Source: JBPBQZ01 sp050955105 | Lineage (GTDB): Bacteria > Pseudomonadota > Gammaproteobacteria > Burkholderiales > Burkholderiaceae | DNA: 64,000 bases | Assembly (NCBI GenBank): GCA_050955105.1 | Contig: JBPBQZ010000085.1 | Span: 1-64,000, forward strand | Direction: 5' to 3' | Part shown: positions 34,622 to 43,365 of the stretch, in pieces | How positions within the stretch are numbered: the first letter of the stretch is position 1 | Layout: each line of letters begins with the position of its first letter | The notes under the pieces: model-generated | Told to the model about the DNA's origin: nothing | What the model saw: only the letters and a program-made list of their open reading frames with translations | Database searches by the model: none | Program-made: the position numbers and the translations under genes

Positions 34622-35884
34622 TTACCGATTGCCGCCTTGCGCACTGATGATATCGCCGAACGGCACCCAATTATGGCCATCGTAGCGCGCCAGCACGAAT
34701 TGCTTGACCGGGTTGCGCGCGGTGGGCGAGTTATTCATCGTGATACCCGGCAAAGTCAGCGTCAGCGATACATTGTTGAGCGAGGTGGCCTGTTTCATCA
34801 CGTTGGCGCGCGTCAGGTCGTCGCCGCAGCGTTGCAGCACCAACGCCGCCAGTTGCCCGGCAAGGAAGCCGACCACCGCATAATAGTCGTCCGCATCGGC
34901 GCCGGGCACATATTGTTTCATGAAGTCGTGATAGGCCTGCACTCCCTTGTCATTGGCCCATTGCGGATCGTTCGGCGTTTTTACCCATGCGGTTGTCAAT
35001 GCGCCAGTACTCGCTTCGACGCCCGCCGGTTGCATGGAGGTCTTCACTGAGCTAGATACCGCCGGAATGAATGTCAACGGTTTCCAGCCGCTGTCATATG
35101 CTTTGCGCAGCGCCAGCGCGGTGAACTTGCCACCGGTGGCATTGAGGAAAACATTGGCGCCCGATGACTGCAACGCGAGGATCTGCGAATCAACTGAGGT
35201 GTCGGTGACGTTGTACGACAGCTCTTGCACGATCATCGAAGACGCTTTCGGCCCCAGCGTTTCACGGAATGCCGCGCGCAGTTCCTTACCCGTATCGTCA
35301 TCTTGATAAAGAATGCCGATCTTGGCATTCGGTACGTGCGCCAGAATGTATTTGGCGAACACTTGCTGTTCGGCATAGTAGGGCGGTGTGAAGCTCATCG
35401 ACCACGGTAACGCGGGGTTGGAATCCCACAGCTTCAGGCCGCTGAGCAGCAGGATCTGCGGGACTTTCTTCGCGTTCAGATATTTGTATGTCGCCATATT
35501 GGGCGACGAACCCACGGGGCTGACAATCGCCAATACCTGGTCCGATTCCACCAGGCGCCGGGTCGCCTCGACGGTTTTCGGCGGGCTGAAGCCATCGTCC
35601 AGCGAAATCAGATTGACCTTGCGTCCGTTGATACCGCCTTTCTCATTCAGCATCTTGAAATAAGCGAGCTGGATGCGGCCGGCAACGGCAGACGCGGAGT
35701 AGGCGCCGCTATAGGGCATGGTCTGCCCGATCTTTATCTCGGTGTCAGTAACGCCCGGACCGTATTCTTTCTGAGCCACCGCCAGGCTGCTTATCGTCAG
35801 GGCCGTGCATACGGCCGAGATTTTCAAGACGCGCAACGGCGCGGCGAATTTTCCGTGATAGGCCAATTGATTTCCTTTTCGCAT
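34622..35884 (-). CDS. Branched-chain-type ABC solute-binding protein
   Basis: 420 residues. An N-terminal basic region and hydrophobic stretch ending SLAVAQ make a signal peptide; the mature part has VTDTEIKIGQTMPYSGAYSA, MLNEKGGINGRKVNLISLDD and VGSSPNMATYKYLNAKKVPQ. This subgroup is abundant in Burkholderiales and often occurs without its own permease. The partner gene is an MDR oxidoreductase. The start at 35884 was chosen from the signal peptide; the 59-codon upstream extension is not signal-like. The 241 bp upstream (35885-36125) show no other gene. Confidence 0.87.
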   Translation of the reverse strand: MRKGNQLAYHGKFAAPLRVLKISAVCTALTISSLAVAQKEYGPGVTDTEIKIGQTMPYSGAYSASAVAGRIQLAYFKMLNEKGGINGRKVNLISLDDGFSPPKTVEATRRLVESDQVLAIVSPVGSSPNMATYKYLNAKKVPQILLLSGLKLWDSNPALPWSMSFTPPYYAEQQVFAKYILAHVPNAKIGILYQDDDTGKELRAAFRETLGPKASSMIVQELSYNVTDTSVDSQILALQSSGANVFLNATGGKFTALALRKAYDSGWKPLTFIPAVSSSVKTSMQPAGVEASTGALTTAWVKTPNDPQWANDKGVQAYHDFMKQYVPGADADDYYAVVGFLAGQLAALVLQRCGDDLTRANVMKQATSLNNVSLTLTLPGITMNNSPTARNPVKQFVLARYDGHNWVPFGDIISAQGGNR

Positions 35885-36125
35885 GCCGTGCGCTTCGTGT
35901 GGAGCGACAATGGCAGCGTGCGTCGAGGGGAGCCAGGGACGCAGAAGGCCTATCGATTTGTCGCTGCAACGAGCGCCGGCTAAGAAGGGTGAGGAGACCT
36001 TGACAGTCCCTGCCTGAAAACAGGCGCACCGATCATCCGCCGGGCATGCGGGTATCGCCATGCGGCAGGCTCCGAAAGCCTTTCGCGATCGTCTTGACGA
36101 CTACCTAAGGGTTTTTACGATATCG

Positions 36126-37001
36126 CTAGGCGGGAAGCAGTGCGTCCAGACCGTCCACCGGTTCGAAGCGGCCGCCACGGAATGCCAGGCGCGTCGGGCC
36201 GGGGATAACCGCCGCGCTGATCGAGTGACGCTCATCACCCGGAAACGCGACGATGCGGTCGGCGTCGCCGCCACTTACCTCGGGCAGGATCACCGGCGGC
36301 GTGCGACGCCGGGCGTCGGCCAACACGTCGGCGGCGCTGACATAGCGCGCGAGATTGGCCAAGCTCATGATCTGCGGCGGCGCGAGCAGCATCTCCCCTT
36401 GCCAATACATCTGCAGCGCCTTGCGCGGCGTGAGCCAGACGCTTTCCACCGCTTCGTGATTGTCGTGGCGCGGACTCACGCCCTCGGGCAGCAGCGCCGC
36501 GAAGAAGTGCGTATCGAAACGCTTGCCGGTCATCGTCATCACCGGCGTAATCCAGCGCGAGTGAATCTGCAGATTGGCGGTGCTTAAGCGCAGCCCGTGC
36601 TGGCGCAGCATTTCGTTGAACGTCAGTCCGCCCTGCAGCGTGGCGGCGGCTTGAGCGGATAGCGCATCGCTGGTGTCGGCGGTCAACAGTACGCCGCATT
36701 CCTCGAATAATTCACGCAGCGCCGAAACGTGGAAGGCGAGCGCTTGCTGCGTCGACAGCGAGGCGTCGCCCAGGCTGTCGAATAGCTGTGCCGGCGTGCT
36801 GTCGAGATGCGCGGCCGCGTCGAGTTGCGCGTCGGCCGCATCGACTTTGCCGCCAGGGAAGACGAACACGCCACCATGCACATCGGAGCGGTCGTGGCGC
36901 TTCAACATGAATACTTCCAGTCCCTGCGTGCCGTCGCGCAGCAGCATCACGGTGGCGGCGGGTCTTAGTGGGATAGCGGCGGCGGGGGCGGTAGCGGTCA
37001 T
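36126..37001 (-). CDS. Nudix hydrolase domain protein, NUDT19/CoA-hydrolase-like
   Basis: 291 residues. The Nudix box is split by an insertion: VFVFPGGKVDAADAQ is followed about 35 residues later by ALRELFEECGVLL. This arrangement, with a long C-terminal part (SRWITPVMTMTGKRFDTHFF), is that of the NUDT19/YfcD-like group acting on CoA derivatives or other nucleoside diphosphates. The start at 37001 fits the family N-terminus (RPAATVMLLRDG). It is followed by no obvious partner. Confidence 0.82.
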   Translation of the reverse strand: MTATAPAAAIPLRPAATVMLLRDGTQGLEVFMLKRHDRSDVHGGVFVFPGGKVDAADAQLDAAAHLDSTPAQLFDSLGDASLSTQQALAFHVSALRELFEECGVLLTADTSDALSAQAAATLQGGLTFNEMLRQHGLRLSTANLQIHSRWITPVMTMTGKRFDTHFFAALLPEGVSPRHDNHEAVESVWLTPRKALQMYWQGEMLLAPPQIMSLANLARYVSAADVLADARRRTPPVILPEVSGGDADRIVAFPGDERHSISAAVIPGPTRLAFRGGRFEPVDGLDALLPA

Positions 37002-37095
37002 GATCTTTTTATCGAGACGAAGGCGGAGCGTCGTAGCATCGCACGAAGCGCCGCACTCGTTTTTAGAAAAACAGGCAGGGTTTATACCGATTCGC

Positions 37096-37404
37096 CTACG
37101 CGGCCTGCAAGACGTTGACGACGCGTTGCGCAACCAGCGGCGCCGAGTTATTTCGATATTCCGCCATATGCGCCGACGCGCCATGCGCCTTCAAGGCGTC
37201 GGCGTCGGCCCAGCGCTCGACTACCGCGAAGCTATCGTCACCCAGCGGCGTTTGCGTCTTGCCGAAGCCTGGCACGTCGACCACTGCGTCGTAGCCCAGG
37301 CAACCCTTTTCGGCCAACACTGCCGGCACGTTCTTCTTGAAGAGTGCCAGCACGGCGTCGCGTTTGCCGGGCAACGCGGTGATTGTCGCAAAAACATAAA
37401 TCAT
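37096..37404 (-). CDS. Antibiotic biosynthesis monooxygenase (ABM) domain protein
   Basis: 102 residues, dimeric alpha/beta-barrel fold. Family signs are the N-terminal IYVFATITALPGKRDAVLAL, the central EKGCLGYD and FAVVERWADADALKAHGAS, followed by HMAEY. Such proteins are small cofactor-free oxygenases or binding proteins, YgiN being the best-known relative; quinol oxidation is one known activity. It lies between the SDR and Nudix genes on the same strand. The substrate is unknown. Confidence 0.85.
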   Translation of the reverse strand: MIYVFATITALPGKRDAVLALFKKNVPAVLAEKGCLGYDAVVDVPGFGKTQTPLGDDSFAVVERWADADALKAHGASAHMAEYRNNSAPLVAQRVVNVLQAA

Positions 37405-37443
37405 GGGAATTCTCCATATGAAATTCGGGGGTACCGCCGCCGA

Positions 37444-38385
37444 TCATAAACTTTTGGGCCACTGCGCGCCTGTGAGTTGAGCGGAAACCTCCCACAGACG
37501 CGCCGAGGTGGAAGGGTCACGAGCTTGCTTGGCGACAAATGCTTCGCCTACTGCGCCTTTCAATTCCATGAAGCCGCGCGGACCGTAGTAGGCGGCCGGC
37601 CTGGCTTGCGGCGAGGTGGCGGCGAACAGGGTGGGCCAGGCGCCGGCCGCGGCGGATTGCGAGGCCACGGGCTCCAGTAGTGTGCCCAGTCGCGTTAGCA
37701 GTGGCGCGCTGTCGCGTCCCATCATCGGCCCGTTGGCTTGCAAGCTGGTGCGCGCGAAGCCTGGATGCGCGGCGTTGCTCATCAAGCCCCAGCCGCCGGC
37801 GTCGCTGCGCCGCTGCAGTTCCATCGCGAACATCAGCATGGCCAGCTTCGACTGCCCGTAGGCGGCCCAGGGGCGATAGCTTTTTTGCCAATTCAGATCG
37901 TCGAAATGGATGCTGCCTTGGCGGTGCGCCAAGCTGCTGAGATTCACCACGCGCGCTTGCTGGCCGCGCTGCAGTGCCGGCAGCAGTTGTGCCGTCAACG
38001 CATAGTGGCCGAGATAGTTGGTGCCGAACTGCAGTTCGAAGCCGTCTGCCGTGACATAACGCGCAGGTGGCAGCATCACGCCGGCGTTGTTGATCAGCAA
38101 GTCGAGCGATGCGTGCGCGGCGCTGAACTGCTCGACGAATGCTGCAACCGAAGCCAGGTCGGCCAAATCGAGATGACGATAGCTGACCAGCGCCGCCGGA
38201 TGAACTGCACGCAACTGTGCCAACGCTTGTTCGCCTTTGGCTGCATTGCGGCCGGTCAGGACCACCTCGGCGCCGGCGCCCGCAAGCGCCAGCGCCGTCT
38301 CGAAACCCAAGCCGCCGGTGGCACCGGTTACTACAGCCAGTCGTTGCTTTTGCGCTGGGATAGCGGCGCTCGTCCAGTGTTCCAT
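37444..38385 (-). CDS. Short-chain dehydrogenase/reductase (retinol dehydrogenase-like)
   Basis: 313 residues, SDR fold. TGATGGLG is the dinucleotide-binding motif, NNAGVM the structural motif and YGQSK the catalytic YxxxK, with a serine in VVNLSSLAH. The overall pattern (GRNAAKGEQAL, FGTNYLGHYALT, NAAHPGFARTSL) is that of RDH/WWOX-like SDRs using NADP(H). ATG at 38385 gives a typical N-terminus. The 39-bp gap to the ABM gene suggests cotranscription. The substrate is unknown. Confidence 0.9.
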   Translation of the reverse strand: MEHWTSAAIPAQKQRLAVVTGATGGLGFETALALAGAGAEVVLTGRNAAKGEQALAQLRAVHPAALVSYRHLDLADLASVAAFVEQFSAAHASLDLLINNAGVMLPPARYVTADGFELQFGTNYLGHYALTAQLLPALQRGQQARVVNLSSLAHRQGSIHFDDLNWQKSYRPWAAYGQSKLAMLMFAMELQRRSDAGGWGLMSNAAHPGFARTSLQANGPMMGRDSAPLLTRLGTLLEPVASQSAAAGAWPTLFAATSPQARPAAYYGPRGFMELKGAVGEAFVAKQARDPSTSARLWEVSAQLTGAQWPKSL

Positions 38386-38567
38386 GATGGCTCTCGTCAC
38401 GAAGTTATAGGCAGACCATACAAGCCGCGAAGCGCCACGCAGCATGACACTGCTTCGACTTTATATGAGTGAGTACATGCTCAACTATAACATTACTTCC
38501 GCGCCGGCACGCGGGCCGATGCCACTACCCAGGTTCCACCTTTCGTGCTAATTTCCGTCAAGGTTTC

Positions 38568-38582
38568 AATGGTTGTACCATT
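38568..38582. promoter_or_regulatory. GntR/FCD-type operator AATGGT-TGT-ACCATT
   Basis: This perfect 6+3+6 palindrome has a further symmetric TTT and AAA one base outside the arms, 77 nt before the second orphan solute-binding protein gene. The 15-bp core is identical to the site at 46412-46426. Confidence 0.65.
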
Positions 38583-38659
38583 CAAACGGCATGCAGATCG
38601 TGGCTGGAATCGTGATTGGAACCGGCTGGGTCAAATAAAAAAAACGGAGAGAGACACTC

Positions 38660-39934
38660 ATGCGTTCACCATTGCCCAAGCGCCGCGACGGGCGCACCCG
38701 CACCCTGCAGCGCTATAGCACGCTACTCGCCGCTTTCGCGATCGCGCCATGGTTGTGCGCAGCCCATGCGCAGGCGCCGGCAACAGCCTCGGCAGAGGCT
38801 CCGGTACCTATCGGCATGGTGCTGGCGAAGCAGGGCTTCGTTGCCGACAGCGCCATCGACGGCGCGAACGGTGCGATGCTCGAAGTGGAGCAACACGGCG
38901 CCAAAGTGCTGGGCCGGCCGATCAAGCTGATCTGGTATGACGAGCCGAATCCACAAGCGGCGCAGCAGAACATGACGCGCTTGATCGAACAGGACAAGGT
39001 CGTGGCGGTCATCGGCGGTTCGGCAAGCGCCTCGTCGATGGCAATATCGGCCGTGGCGGCCACTGCAAAGATTCCCACCATCATCGTCTTCGGTGCAGCC
39101 AGTGAACTCACCGGCGCCAAATGCAATCGCTACACTTTCCGCACCGCCACGACCACCGATTTCGCGGCACGTGCGCTCGCGCCCGAGTTGCTTAAAAAAG
39201 GCAAGAAGTGGTACTTCCTGGTTGCGAACTATTCGTTCGGCCAGGGCATGTACGACAGCAGCGTCGACTTCCTGAAGCAACACGGCGGCAGCGACGTAGG
39301 GCATGACCTGGTGCCGAACGGCACCGCCGATTTCAGCAGCCTGTTATTGAAGGTACGGCAGGCCGACCCGGACGTGGTGGTGGTGGCGCTCGGCGGCGTC
39401 GATCTGGACAACCTGCTCAAGCAGTTTCCGCAATATGCTGGCCGAGCCGAGTTGGGCACGCCACTGATCAGCGACTCGGCGATCTGGGCGGCGGGTAGCG
39501 GGGCGCAGGGCTTGTACGGCAAGCAGTGGCACTATGCCGACGCGGGCAATTCGGCGGACGAAAGGGCTTTCGTCAAGGCCTGGCGCGCCAAATACGACGA
39601 TAAGCCGCCATCGAACGGCGCCTGGCAGGGCTGGATGTCGATGCGCATGCTGTTGGCGGCAATCGAGCGGGCACATACCACCGACGGCCCGGCTGTCGCA
39701 AAAACACTAGAAACGTTGAAGTTGCCGGGCGGCGGCTCGATGCCTGATTACTACCGTTCCTGGGACCACCAATTCATTCATCAGCTCGATGTGGCGCGAG
39801 CCCATCCGCCGGTGCCCGGCCGCGACAAGTGGGACATGCTCGACATCATCGACAAGGTGCCGCGCAGGCTGGCCGACGTCGATGCCTTGTACGGCACGCC
39901 GGCCAGCGTCGGCTGCAAGATGGGCAATTTCTAG
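38660..39934 (+). CDS. Orphan branched-chain-type ABC solute-binding protein 2
   Basis: 424 residues. A basic N-terminus and hydrophobic stretch ending AAHAQA form the signal peptide, and the mature protein starts near APVPIGMVLAKQGFVADSA. It is paralogous to the protein at 28903-30156 throughout. GGAGAGAG precedes the ATG. It is followed 49 bp downstream by the biotin-dependent carboxylase gene, so its ligand is probably the acid or precursor handled by that enzyme. No permease or ATPase is linked. A GntR-like operator lies upstream. Confidence 0.87.
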   Translation: MRSPLPKRRDGRTRTLQRYSTLLAAFAIAPWLCAAHAQAPATASAEAPVPIGMVLAKQGFVADSAIDGANGAMLEVEQHGAKVLGRPIKLIWYDEPNPQAAQQNMTRLIEQDKVVAVIGGSASASSMAISAVAATAKIPTIIVFGAASELTGAKCNRYTFRTATTTDFAARALAPELLKKGKKWYFLVANYSFGQGMYDSSVDFLKQHGGSDVGHDLVPNGTADFSSLLLKVRQADPDVVVVALGGVDLDNLLKQFPQYAGRAELGTPLISDSAIWAAGSGAQGLYGKQWHYADAGNSADERAFVKAWRAKYDDKPPSNGAWQGWMSMRMLLAAIERAHTTDGPAVAKTLETLKLPGGGSMPDYYRSWDHQFIHQLDVARAHPPVPGRDKWDMLDIIDKVPRRLADVDALYGTPASVGCKMGNF

Positions 39935-39983
39935 ATAGTTAGATCTGCGCAACGCAACCCACGGCACCAACGGAACCGATCTC

Positions 39984-42900
39984 ATGCAAGCAATTTTGAT
40001 TGCCAACCGCGGCGAAATCGCGGTGCGCCTGGCGCGTGCCGCGACCGATCTCGGCCTGCACTGCGTCGCCGTCTATTCGAGCGACGACGCAAGTTCGCTA
40101 CACATCCGCGTGGCGGATGAAGCGCGGCTGCTGCCAGGCTCGGGCGCGGCGGCCTATCTGGATATCGACGCACTGCTGCGGGCGGCGCAAGACAGCGGCT
40201 GCGACGCCGTGCACCCAGGCTATGGCTTCCTCAGCGAGAACGCCGAATTCGCACGGCGCTGCGAGGCGGCTGGGCTGCTGTTCATCGGCCCGAGCGCCGA
40301 CCATCTCGAATTGTTCGGCGACAAGTCGCGCGCCTGTGCTTACGCGCGCGACTTGTCGGTGCCAGTGATTCCCGGCACGGCGGGCGCGGCCACGCTGGAA
40401 CAAGTGCGTGACTTCTTCGGTTCGCCGGCTGGCGGCGGCGCCATCATGATCAAGGCTCTGGCCGGTGGCGGTGGCCGCGGCATGCGCGCCGTTACCGACG
40501 CGGCCCTGCTCAATGCCGCCTACGAGCGCTGCAGCGCCGAGGCGCTCTCTTCATTCGGCCGCGCCGACGTGTATGCGGAACGGCTGCTCACGCACGCTCG
40601 GCATATCGAAGTGCAGGTGATCGGCGACGGCACGGGCGCATGCGTACACGTGGGAGAACGCGAGTGCTCGCTGCAGCGCAGTCGTCAGAAGCTATTTGAG
40701 ATTGCGCCTAGCCCGAGCTTGTCGCCGGCGCTGCGGCAGGCATTGACCGAAGCCGCGGTGCGCATGGCCAGCGCGGTTAGCTATCGCGGGCTCGGTACTT
40801 TCGAGTTCCTGGTCGATTTGCAACCGGCCCATGGCACGCCAGGCTATGCCTTTATCGAGGCGAATCCGCGCTTGCAGGTCGAGCACACGGTCACAGAGAT
40901 GGTAAGCGGGCTCGATCTGGTGCAATTGCAGATGCAGATCGCGGCAGGCGCGACGCTCGCGTCACTCGGTCTGAACCAGACACGCGCCGCACAGCGTACC
41001 GGGCGCGCGGTGCAACTGCGCATCAACATGGAAGTCATGGCAGCCGACGGCAGCGCGCGCCCGGCGAGCGGCACGCTCAGCGCCTTCTCGCCGCCCGGCG
41101 GCCCGGGCGTGCGTGTCGACACCTTCGGTTACACCGGCTACACCAGCAATGCACGTTTCGATTCGCTGCTGGCCAAGCTGATCGTGCATCACCCGTCGGA
41201 TGACTATCTTGCCCTGTTGCGCAAGGCGGAGCGCGCCTTGAGCGAGTTCCGCATCGAAGGCGTGCAGACCAACAAGACGCTGTTTTTCGGCCTGCTGGGC
41301 GATCCACGCGTGCAGGCCAACGAGGTCGATACGGCTTACGTGGAAGCGCAGTTGCCCGCGCTGCTGGCGCGCGGCGAAGCCGTACGGCGTGAACGCTACG
41401 TGACGCCTGATAGCGCGGCCGGTGATGCGGCCGTGCATGCGGCGCAGCGTGATCGCGGCGTCGAACTGGCCTTGCCCGAAGGCTCGGTTGCGGTCACGGC
41501 GCCTCTGCAAGGTACCGTCATCAGCATTGATGTGAGCGCAGGCAGCGTAGTGCGTGCCGGGCAGCAACTCGCGGTGCTCGAAGCCATGAAGATGCAACAC
41601 GTCGTGCACGCGGAGCAGGGCGGCATCGTACGTCGCCTGGTCGCCGAGCCCGGTGAAACACTGGCCGAAGGCGCGGCGCTCGTCATCATCGATATCGACC
41701 TGGAACCAGCACAGCGCGCCGCCGCCGACGAATCCGCGGCCGATCTCGACACGCTGCGGCCGGCCTTGGCCGAGGTCCTCGAGCGCCATCGTTGGACACT
41801 CGACGAGCGCCGTCCCAAGGCGATCGAGAAACGTCGCGTGCGTGGCCAGCGCACGGCACGCGAGAATGTCGACGACTTGCTCGACGCCGGCAGCACCATC
41901 GAATATGCGCCCCTCGGTATTGCCCAGCAGCGCAGCACACGCACGCTCGATGACCTGGTGCGCAACACGCCGGCAGATGGCATCGTGATTCAAGTGGGCA
42001 GTGTGAATGGCGCGCACTTCGCACCCGAGCAGGCGCGTTGCATGGCAATGGCCTACGACTACACGGTGCTGGCAGGCACGCAGGGTCGGGTCAGCCACGA
42101 CAAGACCGATCGCGCTATCAAGGTGGCCGAACAGTGGCGCATTCCGGTGGTGTTGTTCGCCGAAGGCGGCGGCGGGCGCGCCGGTGAAGTCGATGCGCAG
42201 GCTGTCCCGAAATTGCAGACCTCGACGTTCGCTCACTTCGCGCGCTTGAGTGGCCTGGTACCGCGCGTCGGCATCGTCTCGGGTTATTCATTTGCCGGCA
42301 ACGCTGCGTTACTGGGTTGCTGCGACATCATCATCGCTACCCGCAACGCTTCGTTCGGCATGGGCGGTCCGGCCATGATCGAAGGCGGTGGCCTGGGCGC
42401 CTGTCGACCCGAGGAGGTCGGCCCGGTATCCATGCAGGCGCCCAACGGCGTGATAGACGTACTGGTCGAAGACGAGGCGGAGGCGGTCGCCGCCGCCAAG
42501 CAATATCTCGGTTACTTCCAGGGCGCGATCAGCGACTGGGAGGCTGGCGACCAGCGGCTGCTGCGCCACCTGGTGCCGGAAAACCGCCTGCGCGTTTATG
42601 AGATGCGCAAGCTTATCCACGCGCTGGCTGATAGCGGCTCGGTACTGGAACTGCGCGCGCAATTCGGCGTCGGCATCATTACCGCTTTCGCGCGCATCGA
42701 AGGCCGGCCGATGGGCATCATCGCGAACAATCCGAAGCACTTGGGCGGCGCCATCGACGCCGATGCAGCGGACAAGGCGGCGCGCTTCATGCAGCTATGC
42801 GATGCCTTCGATATTCCCTTGCTGTCGCTGTGTGATACGCCCGGCTTCATGGTGGGGCCAGCTGCCGAGAGCACGGCGCTGGTGCGGCACGTGTCGCGCA

Positions 42901-43310
42901 TGTTCATCACCGCGGCGAATATCAGTGTGCCGCTGCTGGCGGTGCTGGTGCGCAAGGCCTATGGATTGGGCGCTCAGGCGATGACTGCCGGCGGCTTCCA
43001 TGAACCGGTATTCACCGTGGCGTGGCCCAGTTGCGAGATTGGCACGATGGGCTTCGAGGGCATGGTGCGGCTCGGCTTCAAGAAAGAGCTCGACGCGATC
43101 GAAGACCCGGTGGCGCGGCAGGCGCGTTACGACGCCCTGATTGCCAAGGAATATGAGAAAGGTAACGCGCTGCACGCGGCGTCGTTCGCGGTGTTGGACG
43201 ATGTCATCGATCCGCTCGACACACGCCACTGGATCACCAGCGCGCTGCGGGCGATGCCGCCATTGGCGCGCCGTGATGGCAAAAAGCGTTCGTTCGTCGA
43301 TACCTGGTAG
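39984..43310 (+). CDS. Single-chain biotin-dependent acyl-CoA carboxylase (BC-BCCP-CT fusion)
   Basis: 1108 residues. The biotin carboxylase part (1 to about 445) has IANRGEIAVRLARAA, the ATP loop KALAGGGGRGMR from K157, and EANPRLQVEHTVTE near 292. The biotinyl domain follows with EAMKM, biotin lysine K536. The carboxyltransferase part (about 600-1108) has N- and C-lobe features such as GYSFAGNAALLGCCDIII and LCDTPGFMVGP. It would carboxylate an acyl-CoA using bicarbonate and ATP. Long-chain acyl-CoA carboxylases are single chains of this type. CoA ligase and CoA-transferase genes lie convergently downstream and could supply the acyl-CoA. Confidence 0.92.
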   Translation: MQAILIANRGEIAVRLARAATDLGLHCVAVYSSDDASSLHIRVADEARLLPGSGAAAYLDIDALLRAAQDSGCDAVHPGYGFLSENAEFARRCEAAGLLFIGPSADHLELFGDKSRACAYARDLSVPVIPGTAGAATLEQVRDFFGSPAGGGAIMIKALAGGGGRGMRAVTDAALLNAAYERCSAEALSSFGRADVYAERLLTHARHIEVQVIGDGTGACVHVGERECSLQRSRQKLFEIAPSPSLSPALRQALTEAAVRMASAVSYRGLGTFEFLVDLQPAHGTPGYAFIEANPRLQVEHTVTEMVSGLDLVQLQMQIAAGATLASLGLNQTRAAQRTGRAVQLRINMEVMAADGSARPASGTLSAFSPPGGPGVRVDTFGYTGYTSNARFDSLLAKLIVHHPSDDYLALLRKAERALSEFRIEGVQTNKTLFFGLLGDPRVQANEVDTAYVEAQLPALLARGEAVRRERYVTPDSAAGDAAVHAAQRDRGVELALPEGSVAVTAPLQGTVISIDVSAGSVVRAGQQLAVLEAMKMQHVVHAEQGGIVRRLVAEPGETLAEGAALVIIDIDLEPAQRAAADESAADLDTLRPALAEVLERHRWTLDERRPKAIEKRRVRGQRTARENVDDLLDAGSTIEYAPLGIAQQRSTRTLDDLVRNTPADGIVIQVGSVNGAHFAPEQARCMAMAYDYTVLAGTQGRVSHDKTDRAIKVAEQWRIPVVLFAEGGGGRAGEVDAQAVPKLQTSTFAHFARLSGLVPRVGIVSGYSFAGNAALLGCCDIIIATRNASFGMGGPAMIEGGGLGACRPEEVGPVSMQAPNGVIDVLVEDEAEAVAAAKQYLGYFQGAISDWEAGDQRLLRHLVPENRLRVYEMRKLIHALADSGSVLELRAQFGVGIITAFARIEGRPMGIIANNPKHLGGAIDADAADKAARFMQLCDAFDIPLLSLCDTPGFMVGPAAESTALVRHVSRMFITAANISVPLLAVLVRKAYGLGAQAMTAGGFHEPVFTVAWPSCEIGTMGFEGMVRLGFKKELDAIEDPVARQARYDALIAKEYEKGNALHAASFAVLDDVIDPLDTRHWITSALRAMPPLARRDGKKRSFVDTW

Positions 43311-43318
43311 CGCCAAGC

Positions 43319-43350
43319 GCGCGCCAGCCGGCCTGCGCTGACTGGCGCGC
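43319..43350. terminator. Hairpin between convergent genes
   Basis: GCGCGCCAG (43319-43327) pairs perfectly with CTGGCGCGC (43342-43350) around a 14-nt loop in the 55 bp between the carboxylase and CoA ligase genes. There is no T-run, so termination efficiency is uncertain. Confidence 0.4.
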
Positions 43351-43365
43351 GGCGCGGTGCACTAG

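Noticed and set aside
33604..34647. 347-codon open frame antisense to the MDR oxidoreductase gene
   Set aside because: The minus strand encodes a complete MDR protein; the plus-strand product has no recognisable motif.
38463..38490. TGAG-N6-CTCA partial palindrome between the SDR and solute-binding protein genes
   Set aside because: Only four-base arms with mismatched centre; too weak to call an operator.
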